From: Zygosaccharomyces rouxii
Taxonomy: Eukaryota > Ascomycota > Saccharomycetes > Saccharomycetales > Saccharomycetaceae
NCBI RefSeq assembly: GCF_000026365.1
Contig: NC_012993.1
Location: 248,001-312,000 of the forward strand
Direction of reading: 5' to 3'
Length of the DNA: 64,000 nucleotides
This document shows, one piece after another, positions 11,234 to 21,200 of the stretch (position 1 is its first letter; each line of letters opens with the position of its first letter). A model generated the notes under the pieces. The model searched no databases. It saw only the letters and a list, made by a program, of their open reading frames with translations, and was not told the origin of the DNA. Both the position numbers and the translations under genes were made by a program.

Positions 11234-11752
11234 AACCTCTCGCTTTTTGCTTTGATTCATCATAGTGACAGAAATAAGAAACACACGAGAAGCTTTCGTC
11301 TATAAAATAGCTGCAATTATTTATATTTCTGCTTCCTCCTATTTTTCGAATACTACTGTCGTCGTTCCCATCTAATTGCAGGGTGTGAATTGATTAAAGG
11401 ATACTTTCATACGGTGAGTCTTGTTTTTTTTTGAACAGAGCTGAAAAAAGCTAAAAAGAAAAAAATATCAAAAAGGAATATACGTGGTTAATAGTTAGTG
11501 CAAACTATTCATGTCGAGATCGATACTTCAACTTTATCATTTGGAATTAGTACTAATTATTTTGCATCAGTTATAATATTTCCAATAGTCTTGGCTACTT
11601 AGATTTCGGTTTCCTGTGATAGAATTGGAATAGAAGTAATATTACTATAATAGTACGATAGAATATAATTTTGAAAAAAGGTTGATTATAGAGGTTTAGA
11701 AGGAGGTAATTTCAAAGAAAGAACAGAAAATAAGAACAAAGAATATAGTACT
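11234..11752. other. Intergenic region upstream of MRS4
   Basis: This spacer of about 520 bases is AT-rich with short poly(T) and poly(A) runs near 11425-11465. It is presumably the MRS4 promoter. Only very short ORFs of a dozen codons or fewer occur here beyond the extra in-frame ATGs at 11258-11263 noted for the small ORF, and no RNA gene was recognised. Confidence 0.6.
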
Positions 11753-12658
11753 ATGAATTCTCCTGAGTCGATTGCAGCTGAAGAAATAGATTACGAATCG
11801 CTTCCCCCTGATGCACCATTATATAGCCAATTGATGGCAGGCGCATTTGCGGGTATAATGGAGCATTCTGTAATGTTCCCCATAGACGCCTTAAAAACCC
11901 GTATACAATCAGCTACAGGATCAAGTTCCATCGGGATGTTAGCGCAGATTTCTAAAATTTCTACAATGGAAGGTTCTTTGGCACTTTGGAAGGGTGTCCA
12001 GTCTGTCATATTGGGTGCGGGTCCAGCACACGCGGTTTACTTCGCTACTTACGAATTTACAAAGTCACAGTTAATTGATCGCCGAGATTATCAGACTCAT
12101 CAACCGTTGAAGACAGCGCTAAGTGGTACTGCTGCGACTGTGGCAGCTGATTTTTTGATGAACCCATTCGATACCATAAAGCAGAGAATGCAATTAAATA
12201 CAGCGACTCCAATGCATAAGGTTGCCAAGGGAATATATCAAAAGGAAGGTCTAGCGGCTTTTTACTACTCCTACCCAACGACAATTGTGATGAATATTCC
12301 ATTTGCAGCAATGAATTTTGTCATTTACGAATCTTCTACCAAAATTTTTAATCCAAGCAACGGTTATAATCCATTAGTTCATTGTCTTTGTGGTGGTATA
12401 AGTGGTGCTGCATGTGCTGCTATAACAACACCACTGGATTGCATTAAAACTGTTTTACAAGTTAGAGGTAGTGAGAGTGTGTCACACGAGGTTCTTAGGA
12501 AGGCGGATACCTTTACCAAGGCTACGAAGGCGATTTATCAACTACGTGGTTTAAAAGGTTTCCTACGTGGGTTAAAGCCAAGAATTATTGCAAATATGCC
12601 TGCCACAGCTATTTCATGGACCGCTTACGAATGTGCCAAACATTTCTTACTGGGGTGA
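11753..12658 (+). CDS. MRS4: Mitochondrial iron carrier of the MRS3/MRS4 (mitoferrin) type
   Basis: A mitochondrial inner membrane carrier that imports ferrous iron for heme and iron-sulfur cluster synthesis. The 301-residue length is normal for the mitochondrial carrier family. Three tandem repeats each contain the carrier signature P-x-D-x-x-K: PIDALKTR near residue 43, PFDTIKQR near 141 and PLDCIKTV near 226. The sequence LMAGAFAGIMEHSVMFPID and the segments around the second and third repeats match mitoferrins. The ATG at 11753 is the first in frame and needs no extension. It sits between the LCB3/YSR3 and YKR051W counterparts, as MRS4 and MRS3 do in S. cerevisiae, and is the single unduplicated copy of that pair. 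The gene ends just before an A/T homopolymer block. Confidence 0.94.
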   Translation: MNSPESIAAEEIDYESLPPDAPLYSQLMAGAFAGIMEHSVMFPIDALKTRIQSATGSSSIGMLAQISKISTMEGSLALWKGVQSVILGAGPAHAVYFATYEFTKSQLIDRRDYQTHQPLKTALSGTAATVAADFLMNPFDTIKQRMQLNTATPMHKVAKGIYQKEGLAAFYYSYPTTIVMNIPFAAMNFVIYESSTKIFNPSNGYNPLVHCLCGGISGAACAAITTPLDCIKTVLQVRGSESVSHEVLRKADTFTKATKAIYQLRGLKGFLRGLKPRIIANMPATAISWTAYECAKHFLLG

Positions 12659-12673
12659 ACGGAAAAAGAAGAG

Positions 12674-12741
12674 AAAAAAAAAAAAAAAAAACGATAACAA
12701 GAAAGCTCTTAACGATAGAGAGTTGAATATTCGCAGGATTT

Positions 12742-12773
<32 letters not shown>
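12674..12773. repeat. Poly(A) and poly(T) tracts between convergent genes
   Basis: A run of 18 A (12674-12691) is followed about 50 bases later by a run of 29 T (12745-12773). The pair lies between the stop of the MRS4-type gene (+) and the 3' end of the YKR051W-type gene (-), so it probably falls in both 3' regions. The opposite tracts could pair as a hairpin in RNA. Confidence 0.85.
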
Positions 12774-12953
12774 GTTGTGTTTTGTTTTTTCTTCCTCTTA
12801 AGCATTTCAGTAGCATGAGCATCGTCATTATCTTGTAAATCATTTGCTTGCCTACTTATATGCTTTTATTGTGCAAATAGTTACTATGTAAATTATAATT
12901 TTCTAACAAATCCTGATGTTTTCCTTGTATCATTATTATCGTTATCATTATTG

Positions 12954-14231
12954 TCATATTACAGAGGCTCTGCTATTGATATCCCTTCTTAAATCTCTCA
13001 TGCTTCGACTATTACGATGCCTTGTAGATAAATCAGCAGAAACCGGATAATTTGGATCTGTCGGTAAATACTTGTGAGTTGCAATAGAATCATCCCATGG
13101 TTCTTCTCTCAGTGGTGATCGTCCCCTTTCACTCCTTTCACTCCTAATACTACAGCTACTATTATCGTCTGTACTACCATATCCAATCCAATGTCTACCC
13201 TGACCTTGGTTTTCAAACCTCAATCCCTGTGTGATCCTACGTAATCTAGAATCTGCGTCTGCTTTCGCAATTAATGCGCTTTCAGCTGTAGGATCAAAAT
13301 TCCTACAGTTATAATAGGAATGGCCCCTCATAGTTTGGCCAAAATCCCATTTCAAATCACGCCCACCAAAGCAATCTCTAATTGCATAAATATAATTCAT
13401 TCTACCACACTCTGGCATCATAGAAGGGGAATATTCGTTCCAGGGGAATGTAATTAGATGTAAAATAGCAAATACAATCATCTCTACGCACAATAAACCA
13501 TTTTGGTAGACAAATCCAGCGCTACCGCCATTAAGAATATCTCTTGAATCTAAAATCATAATAACCATTGATTGCCAATAAGACGCAAATATTACAACTT
13601 TAACACATAAAAATTTACCCCATGGATTGAAAGGTCTCAAATCCTTGTAAAGACATCTCCAAAATACGGCTAAATTATAAAGTGACCATGTAACTGAAAT
13701 GTTGTAAGTTATTACCAGTGCAAAATTTAAATTGGGGAAATCGTAAATCAAACATAATAAGTTACCAATGCAATAAAAGGGCTTGAACCAAACGTATTGT
13801 AATATGCCTCTTTTCACCATAAGGAAATCCTCCGGATACGATAAATCAATCTTGCCCAAATATTGACCTAAAAAAGGGATCGCATGTGTAGACGGTCTAT
13901 GAGTCAAACATATCTCTGTAATTATTCGATGTTCACCTCCAAGTACCAAAACTAACAGTGAAAAGAACGTATAGATCACGAATGCTTCGTAGACTTCTCT
14001 AACTGGATCCAAGTAAATCTGACAGAATTCAGGTGATTTGATGGCCACAAGACTCGTGAAGGCAAATACAGGCACAATCAGCTGAATCCTCACCACCAGT
14101 CTTTGTTCATATGGTTTTCTGTAATTGAGAAGGTGCATAGTAATAGCATATACGGTTATTGCCAGAGAGGCTACCGTAGACACTTCAGAGAGCTCCTGCC
14201 ACCACCAGGGCAGTTGGACAGCCTCTAGCAT
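12954..14231 (-). CDS. TMEM184/OST-alpha-like membrane protein (YKR051W counterpart)
   Basis: A predicted multi-pass membrane protein of 425 residues, corresponding in position, strand and length to S. cerevisiae YKR051W (about 418 residues, function unknown). It belongs to the DUF300 / organic solute transporter alpha / TMEM184 family. Hydrophobic segments occur along roughly residues 20-300, including LVVRIQLIVPVFAFTSLVAI and YEAFVIYTFFSLLVLVLGG. The C-terminal ~110 residues are hydrophilic and rich in Ser and Arg, as expected for a cytosolic tail. The frame can be extended to a GTG at 14267 but an in-frame stop lies just beyond, so I use the ATG at 14231. It is divergent from the GPI-PLD-like gene, with a shared promoter of about 210 bases. 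No transport substrate can be assigned. Confidence 0.88.
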   Translation of the reverse strand: MLEAVQLPWWWQELSEVSTVASLAITVYAITMHLLNYRKPYEQRLVVRIQLIVPVFAFTSLVAIKSPEFCQIYLDPVREVYEAFVIYTFFSLLVLVLGGEHRIITEICLTHRPSTHAIPFLGQYLGKIDLSYPEDFLMVKRGILQYVWFKPFYCIGNLLCLIYDFPNLNFALVITYNISVTWSLYNLAVFWRCLYKDLRPFNPWGKFLCVKVVIFASYWQSMVIMILDSRDILNGGSAGFVYQNGLLCVEMIVFAILHLITFPWNEYSPSMMPECGRMNYIYAIRDCFGGRDLKWDFGQTMRGHSYYNCRNFDPTAESALIAKADADSRLRRITQGLRFENQGQGRHWIGYGSTDDNSSCSIRSERSERGRSPLREEPWDDSIATHKYLPTDPNYPVSADLSTRHRNSRSMRDLRRDINSRASVI

Positions 14232-14286
14232 TACCTGCTTAAACCAATACCAGTAGCCTTTGGTCACTTTCCCGCCTGTTGGTCAT

Positions 14287-14353
14287 GTAGGGGAGTCCTT
14301 TGGCACAAAGTACTCCTGGACATAGTAAAGCTTACATACACTACCTTAAAATT
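14287..14353. promoter_or_regulatory. Divergent promoter with a possible Zap1-like and a STRE-like motif
   Basis: The short spacer between the YKR051W-type and YJL132W-type genes contains AGGGG near 14289, the core of a stress response element. At 14343 it contains ACCTTAAAATT, which matches the Zap1 zinc-response consensus ACCTTNAAGGT at most but not all positions. The latter is noted because YJL132W has been listed, from my recollection, as a possible Zap1 target. Both calls rest on motif matching only. Confidence 0.25.
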
Positions 14354-14416
14354 GTTGAACAAACCGTCAATCCATTTTTAAATCGAAAACAAAGCAATAA
14401 AAACTTACTTAATATA

Positions 14417-14457
14417 ATGCTAAAGGGTCTATGAGTTTCGATGAAGTTTGCTGGTAG
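14417..14457 (+). promoter_or_regulatory. Two uORFs ahead of the GPI-PLD-like gene
   Basis: Two short upstream ORFs lie directly before the main ATG at 14441. The first runs 14417-14434 (five codons plus TGA). The second runs 14431-14457 (eight codons plus TAG) and overlaps the main start codon in another frame. If the transcript begins upstream of 14417, ribosomes would have to scan past both to reach the main ATG, which would lower expression. Confidence 0.6.
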
Positions 14458-16660
14458 GTGTTTGACTTTAACATCGTTACTGGTACTGATACTCCAAAAT
14501 TGGCAGGTTTATGGCGCAGGCGTTAACGTACATTTAATATACCTGGCTCGAGTCACATCCGAATTAGATAGAAAGTATGAGCCATGGTTGAAGGCTGGTG
14601 CATTTTTCCCAGATGCCTTTTATTCATGTAAACCAAGTAAGCAATGGCACGATTTTGCAGAATCTACCCACTGGCCTCAGTTCCTAGTCAATGCTGTTAA
14701 ACTTTGGCATGGCAAATACAACGACAATCCACAATGTGAGGACTCTATGAAACTGAGAAGCTTTTTAATCGGCATATTTACGCATCAAATTGTTGATTCT
14801 TCATGGCATTCGCTTGTTAATGGTTACAGATCTGAAGGATTACTTGAGGTATTGGCACAGACTGAATTTAGTGGGAGGACCCAAGAAGCTCACGATTTCT
14901 TAGATCTCATGGGTGATTTTATTGGACTGGGTAATATTATCAGGGATATAAACGATAACAATTGGCAGTTTCTTACGAGAACTAAATGGTACTTGCCCAA
15001 GGAAGAAGATATGCTGGATTTGGTCAAATGTGCGGGAGCTGAAAGTATTGAGGTGGATTACGAACAGTTACAAGACTGTGTTCAAAGAGGATTTGTGGCA
15101 TCGGTTGGTGAAGTTTTGACCGTTATAGAAAACAGAGACCAGGTCTTGAACTCTGCCTATCAGATGTCTCCAAGGGCACGAGATATGATCCAGGAGCATT
15201 GGCTTGGTGGTGAATTTAACCTCGTTTCATTGATGCAAAATTGCTTACCAAATTTATATAGACTAATGAACCATATTGATGAGGAAAATGCATTGGGAGA
15301 ACTGCAACTATGTGGGAACTTACCGCCGGCATATGAGATCGGAACCACATCCACTACAGGAGTGATTACCATGGAAAGACGTAAGAACTTGATTCAAATC
15401 ACGACGAATCACCACTTGTCGAATCTGGGTACAAGTTTAGCACTGGGCAGATTTAAGAATGATCATAAACTATACTTGGCAATGGGAGCACCTTTGGAGA
15501 ATGGACGTGGATCTGTGTATTTGATTAGGTGGGATGAAGTTACGATGAACCTAGAGAGTGATGTTGAAATGTATTCTAATCCTACGACCGTCATGATAGG
15601 CGCTAAGATCCATCTATATCAACTCGAGGACATCGATTTTCTGATTATTTCAGAACCAAGTTCAAACAATATCTACTTTTACCACGATGACGTTTTGGTA
15701 TTAAGAGTGAATTTACCACCTGAAACCAGAGCTAATCAACTAAAAGTGACCGAGGTTTACGATATCGATAGTGACGGAATCCCAGACCTGATCTTATCTG
15801 GATGGTGTTATGGAAAGGATCAAGAAGGTTGTATTGTAATAATCCCTGGTAGAATTATCGTTCCAAATTTAGAGAGAGGAAAGGCCGCAAATGATGTGTC
15901 CACTTTAACCGCTTACCCAATAACTGTTCTAGAAGGAGGTTGGTGGTCTCAAGCATACCAACATTTTGGCTCAGCAGTAGAACTATCTGACTCAAAATTC
16001 CTTTACGTTGCTTGCCAAAGCTTAGGTGTTGTACTTGTATACTCCTTAGCTGAACTGAATTCAAGATCATTACCAAAATTTATACTGAAGGGCAACGAGG
16101 TGAAATTGGCAAATAAAAGACATCTTTGCCGGCTCAAAGTTGTCTCCTCACAAGAACATGGAATGTTTGGTGGGGTCATTATCTCATGGACCTATCAAGG
16201 TAAACATTTTGTGGGGATATCTCAGCATACGTTTAGCACAATCTTCATATATCAAGAAGTCCATGGGTTCATAAGGTTGTATTTGAAAGTGAAGTTGCCC
16301 GTTGAACTATATTCCATACCATACAGCATTGGATTCGGAACTGATATGAAGTATAGCATGGATGAAGAGGCATTATATATCTCTTCTCCAGGTTATTTCG
16401 AAGGATTAGGCGCTATTTGGAAGGTACCCATGGTGCAAATTGTAAAGACTGCTGAATTTTTGGGACAGCGCTTTTTCCTTGTAGATCCCAGAAAACATTT
16501 GGTGGTTAGTGGCATTGATATCAATCAAAAGGGTTTGGGAAACTATGGGAAAAATATTTTACTGGGACCTCAAGGTAAATTAATCATTGGAGTACCTCAG
16601 TACAATTACGGAGTTTTAGAGGGAAATAATCAATTAACTGGTATGGTTTTAGTTTCATGA
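14441..16660 (+). CDS. GPI-specific phospholipase D-like protein (YJL132W counterpart)
   Basis: A secretory-pathway protein of 739 residues resembling mammalian glycosylphosphatidylinositol phospholipase D. Residues 1-25 form a clear signal peptide. Residues ~27-210 match the zinc-dependent phospholipase C domain, with His and Asp residues positioned as in that fold: HDFAEST, THQIVDSSWHSL, and EAHDFLDLMGD. The C-terminal part carries integrin-like FG-GAP beta-propeller repeats, seen as DIDSDGIPDLILSG near residue 441 (a calcium-loop pattern), QHFGSAVEL, and the closing GNYGKNILLG. S. cerevisiae YJL132W has the same architecture and a similar length (about 750). I infer a lumenal or extracellular enzyme acting on GPI or a related phospholipid; activity is not shown by sequence alone. 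The ATG at 14441 begins the signal peptide. Two uORFs precede it. Confidence 0.88.
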   Translation: MKFAGRCLTLTSLLVLILQNWQVYGAGVNVHLIYLARVTSELDRKYEPWLKAGAFFPDAFYSCKPSKQWHDFAESTHWPQFLVNAVKLWHGKYNDNPQCEDSMKLRSFLIGIFTHQIVDSSWHSLVNGYRSEGLLEVLAQTEFSGRTQEAHDFLDLMGDFIGLGNIIRDINDNNWQFLTRTKWYLPKEEDMLDLVKCAGAESIEVDYEQLQDCVQRGFVASVGEVLTVIENRDQVLNSAYQMSPRARDMIQEHWLGGEFNLVSLMQNCLPNLYRLMNHIDEENALGELQLCGNLPPAYEIGTTSTTGVITMERRKNLIQITTNHHLSNLGTSLALGRFKNDHKLYLAMGAPLENGRGSVYLIRWDEVTMNLESDVEMYSNPTTVMIGAKIHLYQLEDIDFLIISEPSSNNIYFYHDDVLVLRVNLPPETRANQLKVTEVYDIDSDGIPDLILSGWCYGKDQEGCIVIIPGRIIVPNLERGKAANDVSTLTAYPITVLEGGWWSQAYQHFGSAVELSDSKFLYVACQSLGVVLVYSLAELNSRSLPKFILKGNEVKLANKRHLCRLKVVSSQEHGMFGGVIISWTYQGKHFVGISQHTFSTIFIYQEVHGFIRLYLKVKLPVELYSIPYSIGFGTDMKYSMDEEALYISSPGYFEGLGAIWKVPMVQIVKTAEFLGQRFFLVDPRKHLVVSGIDINQKGLGNYGKNILLGPQGKLIIGVPQYNYGVLEGNNQLTGMVLVS

Positions 16661-16730
16661 TACATATATACATAAAATGGAATAAACTGAAGTACAGTAA
16701 AATAATAATATTTACACGATTTAAGAGGGC

Positions 16731-17798
16731 TCACAGACCAGTCCCCCTTTGATTTTTCTTCTCAATTCTCTTTTGCAATTTTTCTTGCCGTTCTTTCTTC
16801 TTATGTTCTTTAAGTGTCTTTTTATCCATCTTTTCACCAGTTAGAGTTTTTGGAGCCAATTTTATTATCATTTTATCTCCCAGAGTACCGTCCAAGTTTG
16901 GCTGAATTGAATACTCCTCGACTATTTCACTGATTTTATCCACAACAAAACTTCTCTGTTCATGTTCTCTTTTAGATAATTTAATTTCTTGCGGTATGGA
17001 ATTCTCAAAACAATCTAACCAGTTCCTAGATCCACTTGAATTCTTGCTGTCGATATAGACAAAAACTTTAAACCCCTTCTTTAGCTGAGTCACAATTTCA
17101 TGAGCCTTTTGCTTGCACAAATCATCTGGTTTAATTTCCCAAGAAATCTTGAGCCTTTTCACCGTGGACTCAACTTTATCAGGTTCTGAGGATTTCGTCG
17201 ACTTTTTTATAACTCCCATCTCAATAAGTTCCTTCTCCTTCTGTTTTGCCATTTCATCAGAGTACCTCTTAAGGGCTACCCTAGCCTCCACCAATTTGAC
17301 AAGTGGAATACTTGTATTTTCATTAATTTGACTCACATCAACAATGCTCAAGCCCACTTCATCTAAATTAATACCTTTGACAAATTCTCGAATATTAGTT
17401 TCTTCCACTTTATTTGTCTCAGAATTTATCCTTTGGACAGTTCCTTCGAAGTTCATCTTAAAAATACTGGATACAGTGGAATTAGCAGCTTCCTTAGCTC
17501 TATCAGACCCAGTTGACCACTTAATAACGATACTTCTTGGTTTTTTTAAAGGTTTCTTATTGTGATTCGATCTTTGGTTCATGTTGACTTGACGAAAGCT
17601 TCCATTAGTATGAGCACTATCTAGACTCCCTCTTTGAACTTTCTCCTTATTACGTTTCATAGCAGCTGTAGCATTAAGAAGAATATCATTGTTAGCCATC
17701 CAATCTTTTCGACATGGTCCACTAGAACAAAATCCTCTAATTACCACAACGGAGAAAGCATTACGAACAATCCTTTTACCCAGTTGTAATCTTAACAT
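16731..17798 (-). CDS. AIM23: Mitochondrial translation initiation factor 3-like protein
   Basis: Counterpart of S. cerevisiae AIM23 (YJL131C, about 356 residues), the mitochondrial orthologue of initiation factor 3, which acts on the small mitoribosome subunit. The 355-residue product begins with a basic, Arg-rich leader ([20 protein letters not shown]) typical of a mitochondrial presequence. The central and C-terminal parts have the IF3 pattern: a Lys-rich alpha helix around residues 180-200, then a beta-alpha-beta segment containing [20 protein letters not shown] and [11 protein letters not shown]. The extreme C terminus is very basic (Lys and Arg clusters). It lies between the GPI-PLD-like gene and URA2, exactly as AIM23 sits between YJL132W and YJL130C. 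The 3' ends of this gene and the GPI-PLD-like gene are only 70 bases apart. Confidence 0.9.
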
Positions 17799-18203
17799 TT
17801 AAATGCTAAGTTTCCTGGCATCCATTCGATTAATAACGATTTTTTTCAGCAATTACTTTAATTCAGTTGGTTCGATGTATTTACTTTAGCACTCCGAACA
17901 AAGGTCAACTTGTACCAACATTAAAAGTACAGAAAAATCATGATCTGAATAAAAATCTTGAATAAAATCTACATAAAATCGTCATCACATTATCTCATTC
18001 AACATTAAAATTTGAAGTCTGTTCTACGGTTTCTATTATACAATGTTATTTATTGAACAGTTACGCAATGCTCCTCCAACGAGATAGTAAGGAGGTTATA
18101 ATAATGGCAAGAGAAATCCTTTAGTCCCCACTACGAATTTTCCAACCAATCTTTAACCCCTTCCATATACCAATCAATTGGAAAGCTCGAATATTGGTTA
18201 AAA
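17799..18203. other. Intergenic, AIM23 promoter and URA2 3' region
   Basis: About 400 AT-rich bases between two minus-strand genes. It must hold the AIM23 promoter and the end of the URA2 transcript. No ORF, RNA gene or striking motif was seen. Confidence 0.6.
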
Positions 18204-21200
18204 TTAGATGTCGACACCAATAACCATCGCCAACAGAGCCATTCTAACGAAAAGACCATATCTCATCTGTCTGAAGTAGGCGGCACGGTGATCGTAATCC
18301 ACTTCCTCCTTGATTTCATTCACACGAGGCAATGGGTGCATGACAGCCATGTGCTCCTTGGCGTGAGACAACATCTTGTTATCAATGATGTAGACATCCT
18401 TCAAACGTTCATATTCTTCCTTGTTTTCGAATCTTTCCTTTTGGATTCTGGTACAGTATAGTGCATCAGATTTAGAGATGATCTCAGGAGTCAAAATTTC
18501 ACTTTCAACGCCTAGAAGACCAGAATCAGCCAACTCCTTACGTAAAGCAGCAGGTAATCTCAATTCTTGAGGAGAGATCAAGTTGATTCTCACCTGATAG
18601 TGCTGCAACAAACGGCACAAGGAGTGCACTGGTCTACCGTATAGCAAATCACCCATGAAAGTCACAGTAATACCATTCACAGTACCCAACTCCTCACGAA
18701 TAGTGAACAAGTCTAAGAATGCCTGAGTTGGATGTTCACGAGAACCATTACCACCATTCAGGATTGGTACTGGGGAATATTTAGCAGCAGTGTGAGCAGA
18801 CATCTCATCAGCGTGACGAATGACAATTGCGTCGGAGTAACATGCGAGAGTTCTGATAGTATCTTGCAAAGTTTCACCCTTCTTAACGGAGGAAGAACCA
18901 GGGTTGATATGAACAGTTCTACCACCAAGACGTTCCATAGCGGCAATGAAAGATGATGAAGTACGAGTGGAAGGCTCGTAGAAAACGGTAGTTAAAACAC
19001 GGGACTTCATCAAATCCAAAACACCTTCACGTTCAACAGCAGCCCTCAATTCTTGAGCCACAGCGAACAATGCATGGAAATCAGAACGCTTAAACTGTCT
19101 GACAGACAAAATGTGTCTACCCTTGAATGGGTTGTTGCTGCGGATCAAAGTCTGAATAGCACCAGGTGCTGTCAATTCCTTTGGAGGTCTTGAGGACATC
19201 AATCTCTGCTCGAGAGGTTGGTTATATTCTTCATAATCGTCAAGACTGGTGGTGGACCCACGTCTCTCATTAGAGAAGGAGAATCTTCTTTTGGTGGATT
19301 GTACATTCAATTGAGCATCATTTTGAGCAGATGGCGTGCTTGGAATGGTCTTGTTTGTAATGGTTTTGTTAGTAACAACCACTTTGCCCATTGGCTCGGG
19401 AATGACAAGATCACCACTCAATACAACTGTTTCATTGTTGATCACAACACGATTGATGCCACCATTCAAGCCACCCTTAGTGTATGGAGACCATCTCTTT
19501 GTGTGGTTGAAGGAGTAATCCAAGTCGACCTCCACAATAGCATTTCTTTGCTCTGGAATGTTGAAGATCTTTGCAGGGTTGTCATGTAGACGCTGAACAA
19601 TGTCATCAATCGTCAATTTGCCCTCATCAACGGCAGATAGCAATAGTGGTAAGGATTCTTTAATACCTAAGCCGACATCAACCTTGTTACTAGTGACATA
19701 AGCCAATGAAGTTGGCAACGCACCGATAGAGAAGGCATCAATGGCATCCAAGTTTCTCCAGAAGAATTCCTGATCTTCCTTAGTTGGCAAAAATAGAGCT
19801 TCTGGGTAGTCATCCTGAGAGACAAACAAGGCGTGGATATTAACATCACAAGTCAATCTTGGATCTTTTTCTTTAACAGTAATGATTAAATCCAAATCTT
19901 CTTTATTAGAAACACCAGTGATGTGAATAGATCTGTTCTGTAAAGCTGTCAATAACATCACAGAGGCCAAGTCCGAAGTCTTAGCTTCAGCAATAATTTG
20001 GTTACCAGTTGGCCAGTTCTTCAACAACTCTGCAACAGTAGAAACCTTATTTGTTAGCTCACGGAAAGGCAAAAATAAAGAGCTAACATCATTAGACGTT
20101 TGAGCCACATTTTCAGAATTGTTAACTGTACCAGCTACTGTGTAAGAGATATCAGTATAGGCAGAACCTTGGGCAACAGAGAGGGCGGCCTTTAAAGATA
20201 CCATATCAGAAATTATTGGACCAGAGATGGCTCTTGCCATGATCTGACAGTATGTGAAACCTGCCTCCAAAGAAAGACGGGTAGTTTCCTTCAATTCTGC
20301 AGGGCCCTCTACAACATTGGAAGAGTTTGGAACAAAAGTAGCAATGTTGATGAGACCTGGCAAGGTAACAGTTCTGTGAGAAGTTTGAGCATCACGATCA
20401 GAGACATCCAATGGTAAATGTCTGGCAATTGCCTCGATCAACAACTTAGCACATTTAACGTTTGTTACCAAAGGAACAGAGTAGTCCACGGCCATACGAC
20501 GAGTTCTGTAACCCTTAGAGACATAAGAAGCAGGGCGGCGGTATCTGTTTGCAGATGGCAAATTGATATACAAGTCAATCTTATTGTTGGCCAAATGTTG
20601 AGTTAAAGAGTATTCGGCCTTTTCTTCATCCTCTTGATTTAAAACTTCAACGTACTGTACTGGAATACCATGCTCAGAAATGAAATCAGCTGTACCGGCG
20701 GTCGCAAAGAGTTTGTAACCTAAGTTGTAAAGCTTGAAGACACATGGGAGCAATTCTTGCTTTTCCTTGTAAGAACCAATAGACAACAAGATGTTCTTCT
20801 TGGGCAATCTGAAACCAGTTGAAAGCAAGGATTTCAAGTATGCCTCATATTTGGAATGACCAAAGCACGCAACTTCACCAGTTGATGCCATTTCAACACC
20901 CAAGACAGGGTCTGCACCTGCCAGACGAGGGAAAGAAAATTGAGGCACCTTGATGGCAACGTAGTCATCTGGTAATTTTTCAACTGGGTAAGGAGTAACT
21001 GGCAACCCCATTAATGCCTTAGTTGCCATCTCAATCAAGTTAACACCAACCACCTTGGAAATGAATGGGAAGGAACGAGATGCACGAACGTTACATTCGA
21101 TGACCTTAATTTCATTGTTTTTAGCAATGAATTGAATGTTGTATGGACCAGTAATCTTTAAAGCCTTACCAATTTTGGCAGTTGCAACAACAATTCTATT

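Noticed and set aside
11174..11560. Intron joining the two frames of the small gene at 10999-11233
   Set aside because: A TACCAAC-like branch and TTAG acceptor exist before 11174, but no 5' splice site gives the right phase, and an intron would be about 63 bases or shorter.
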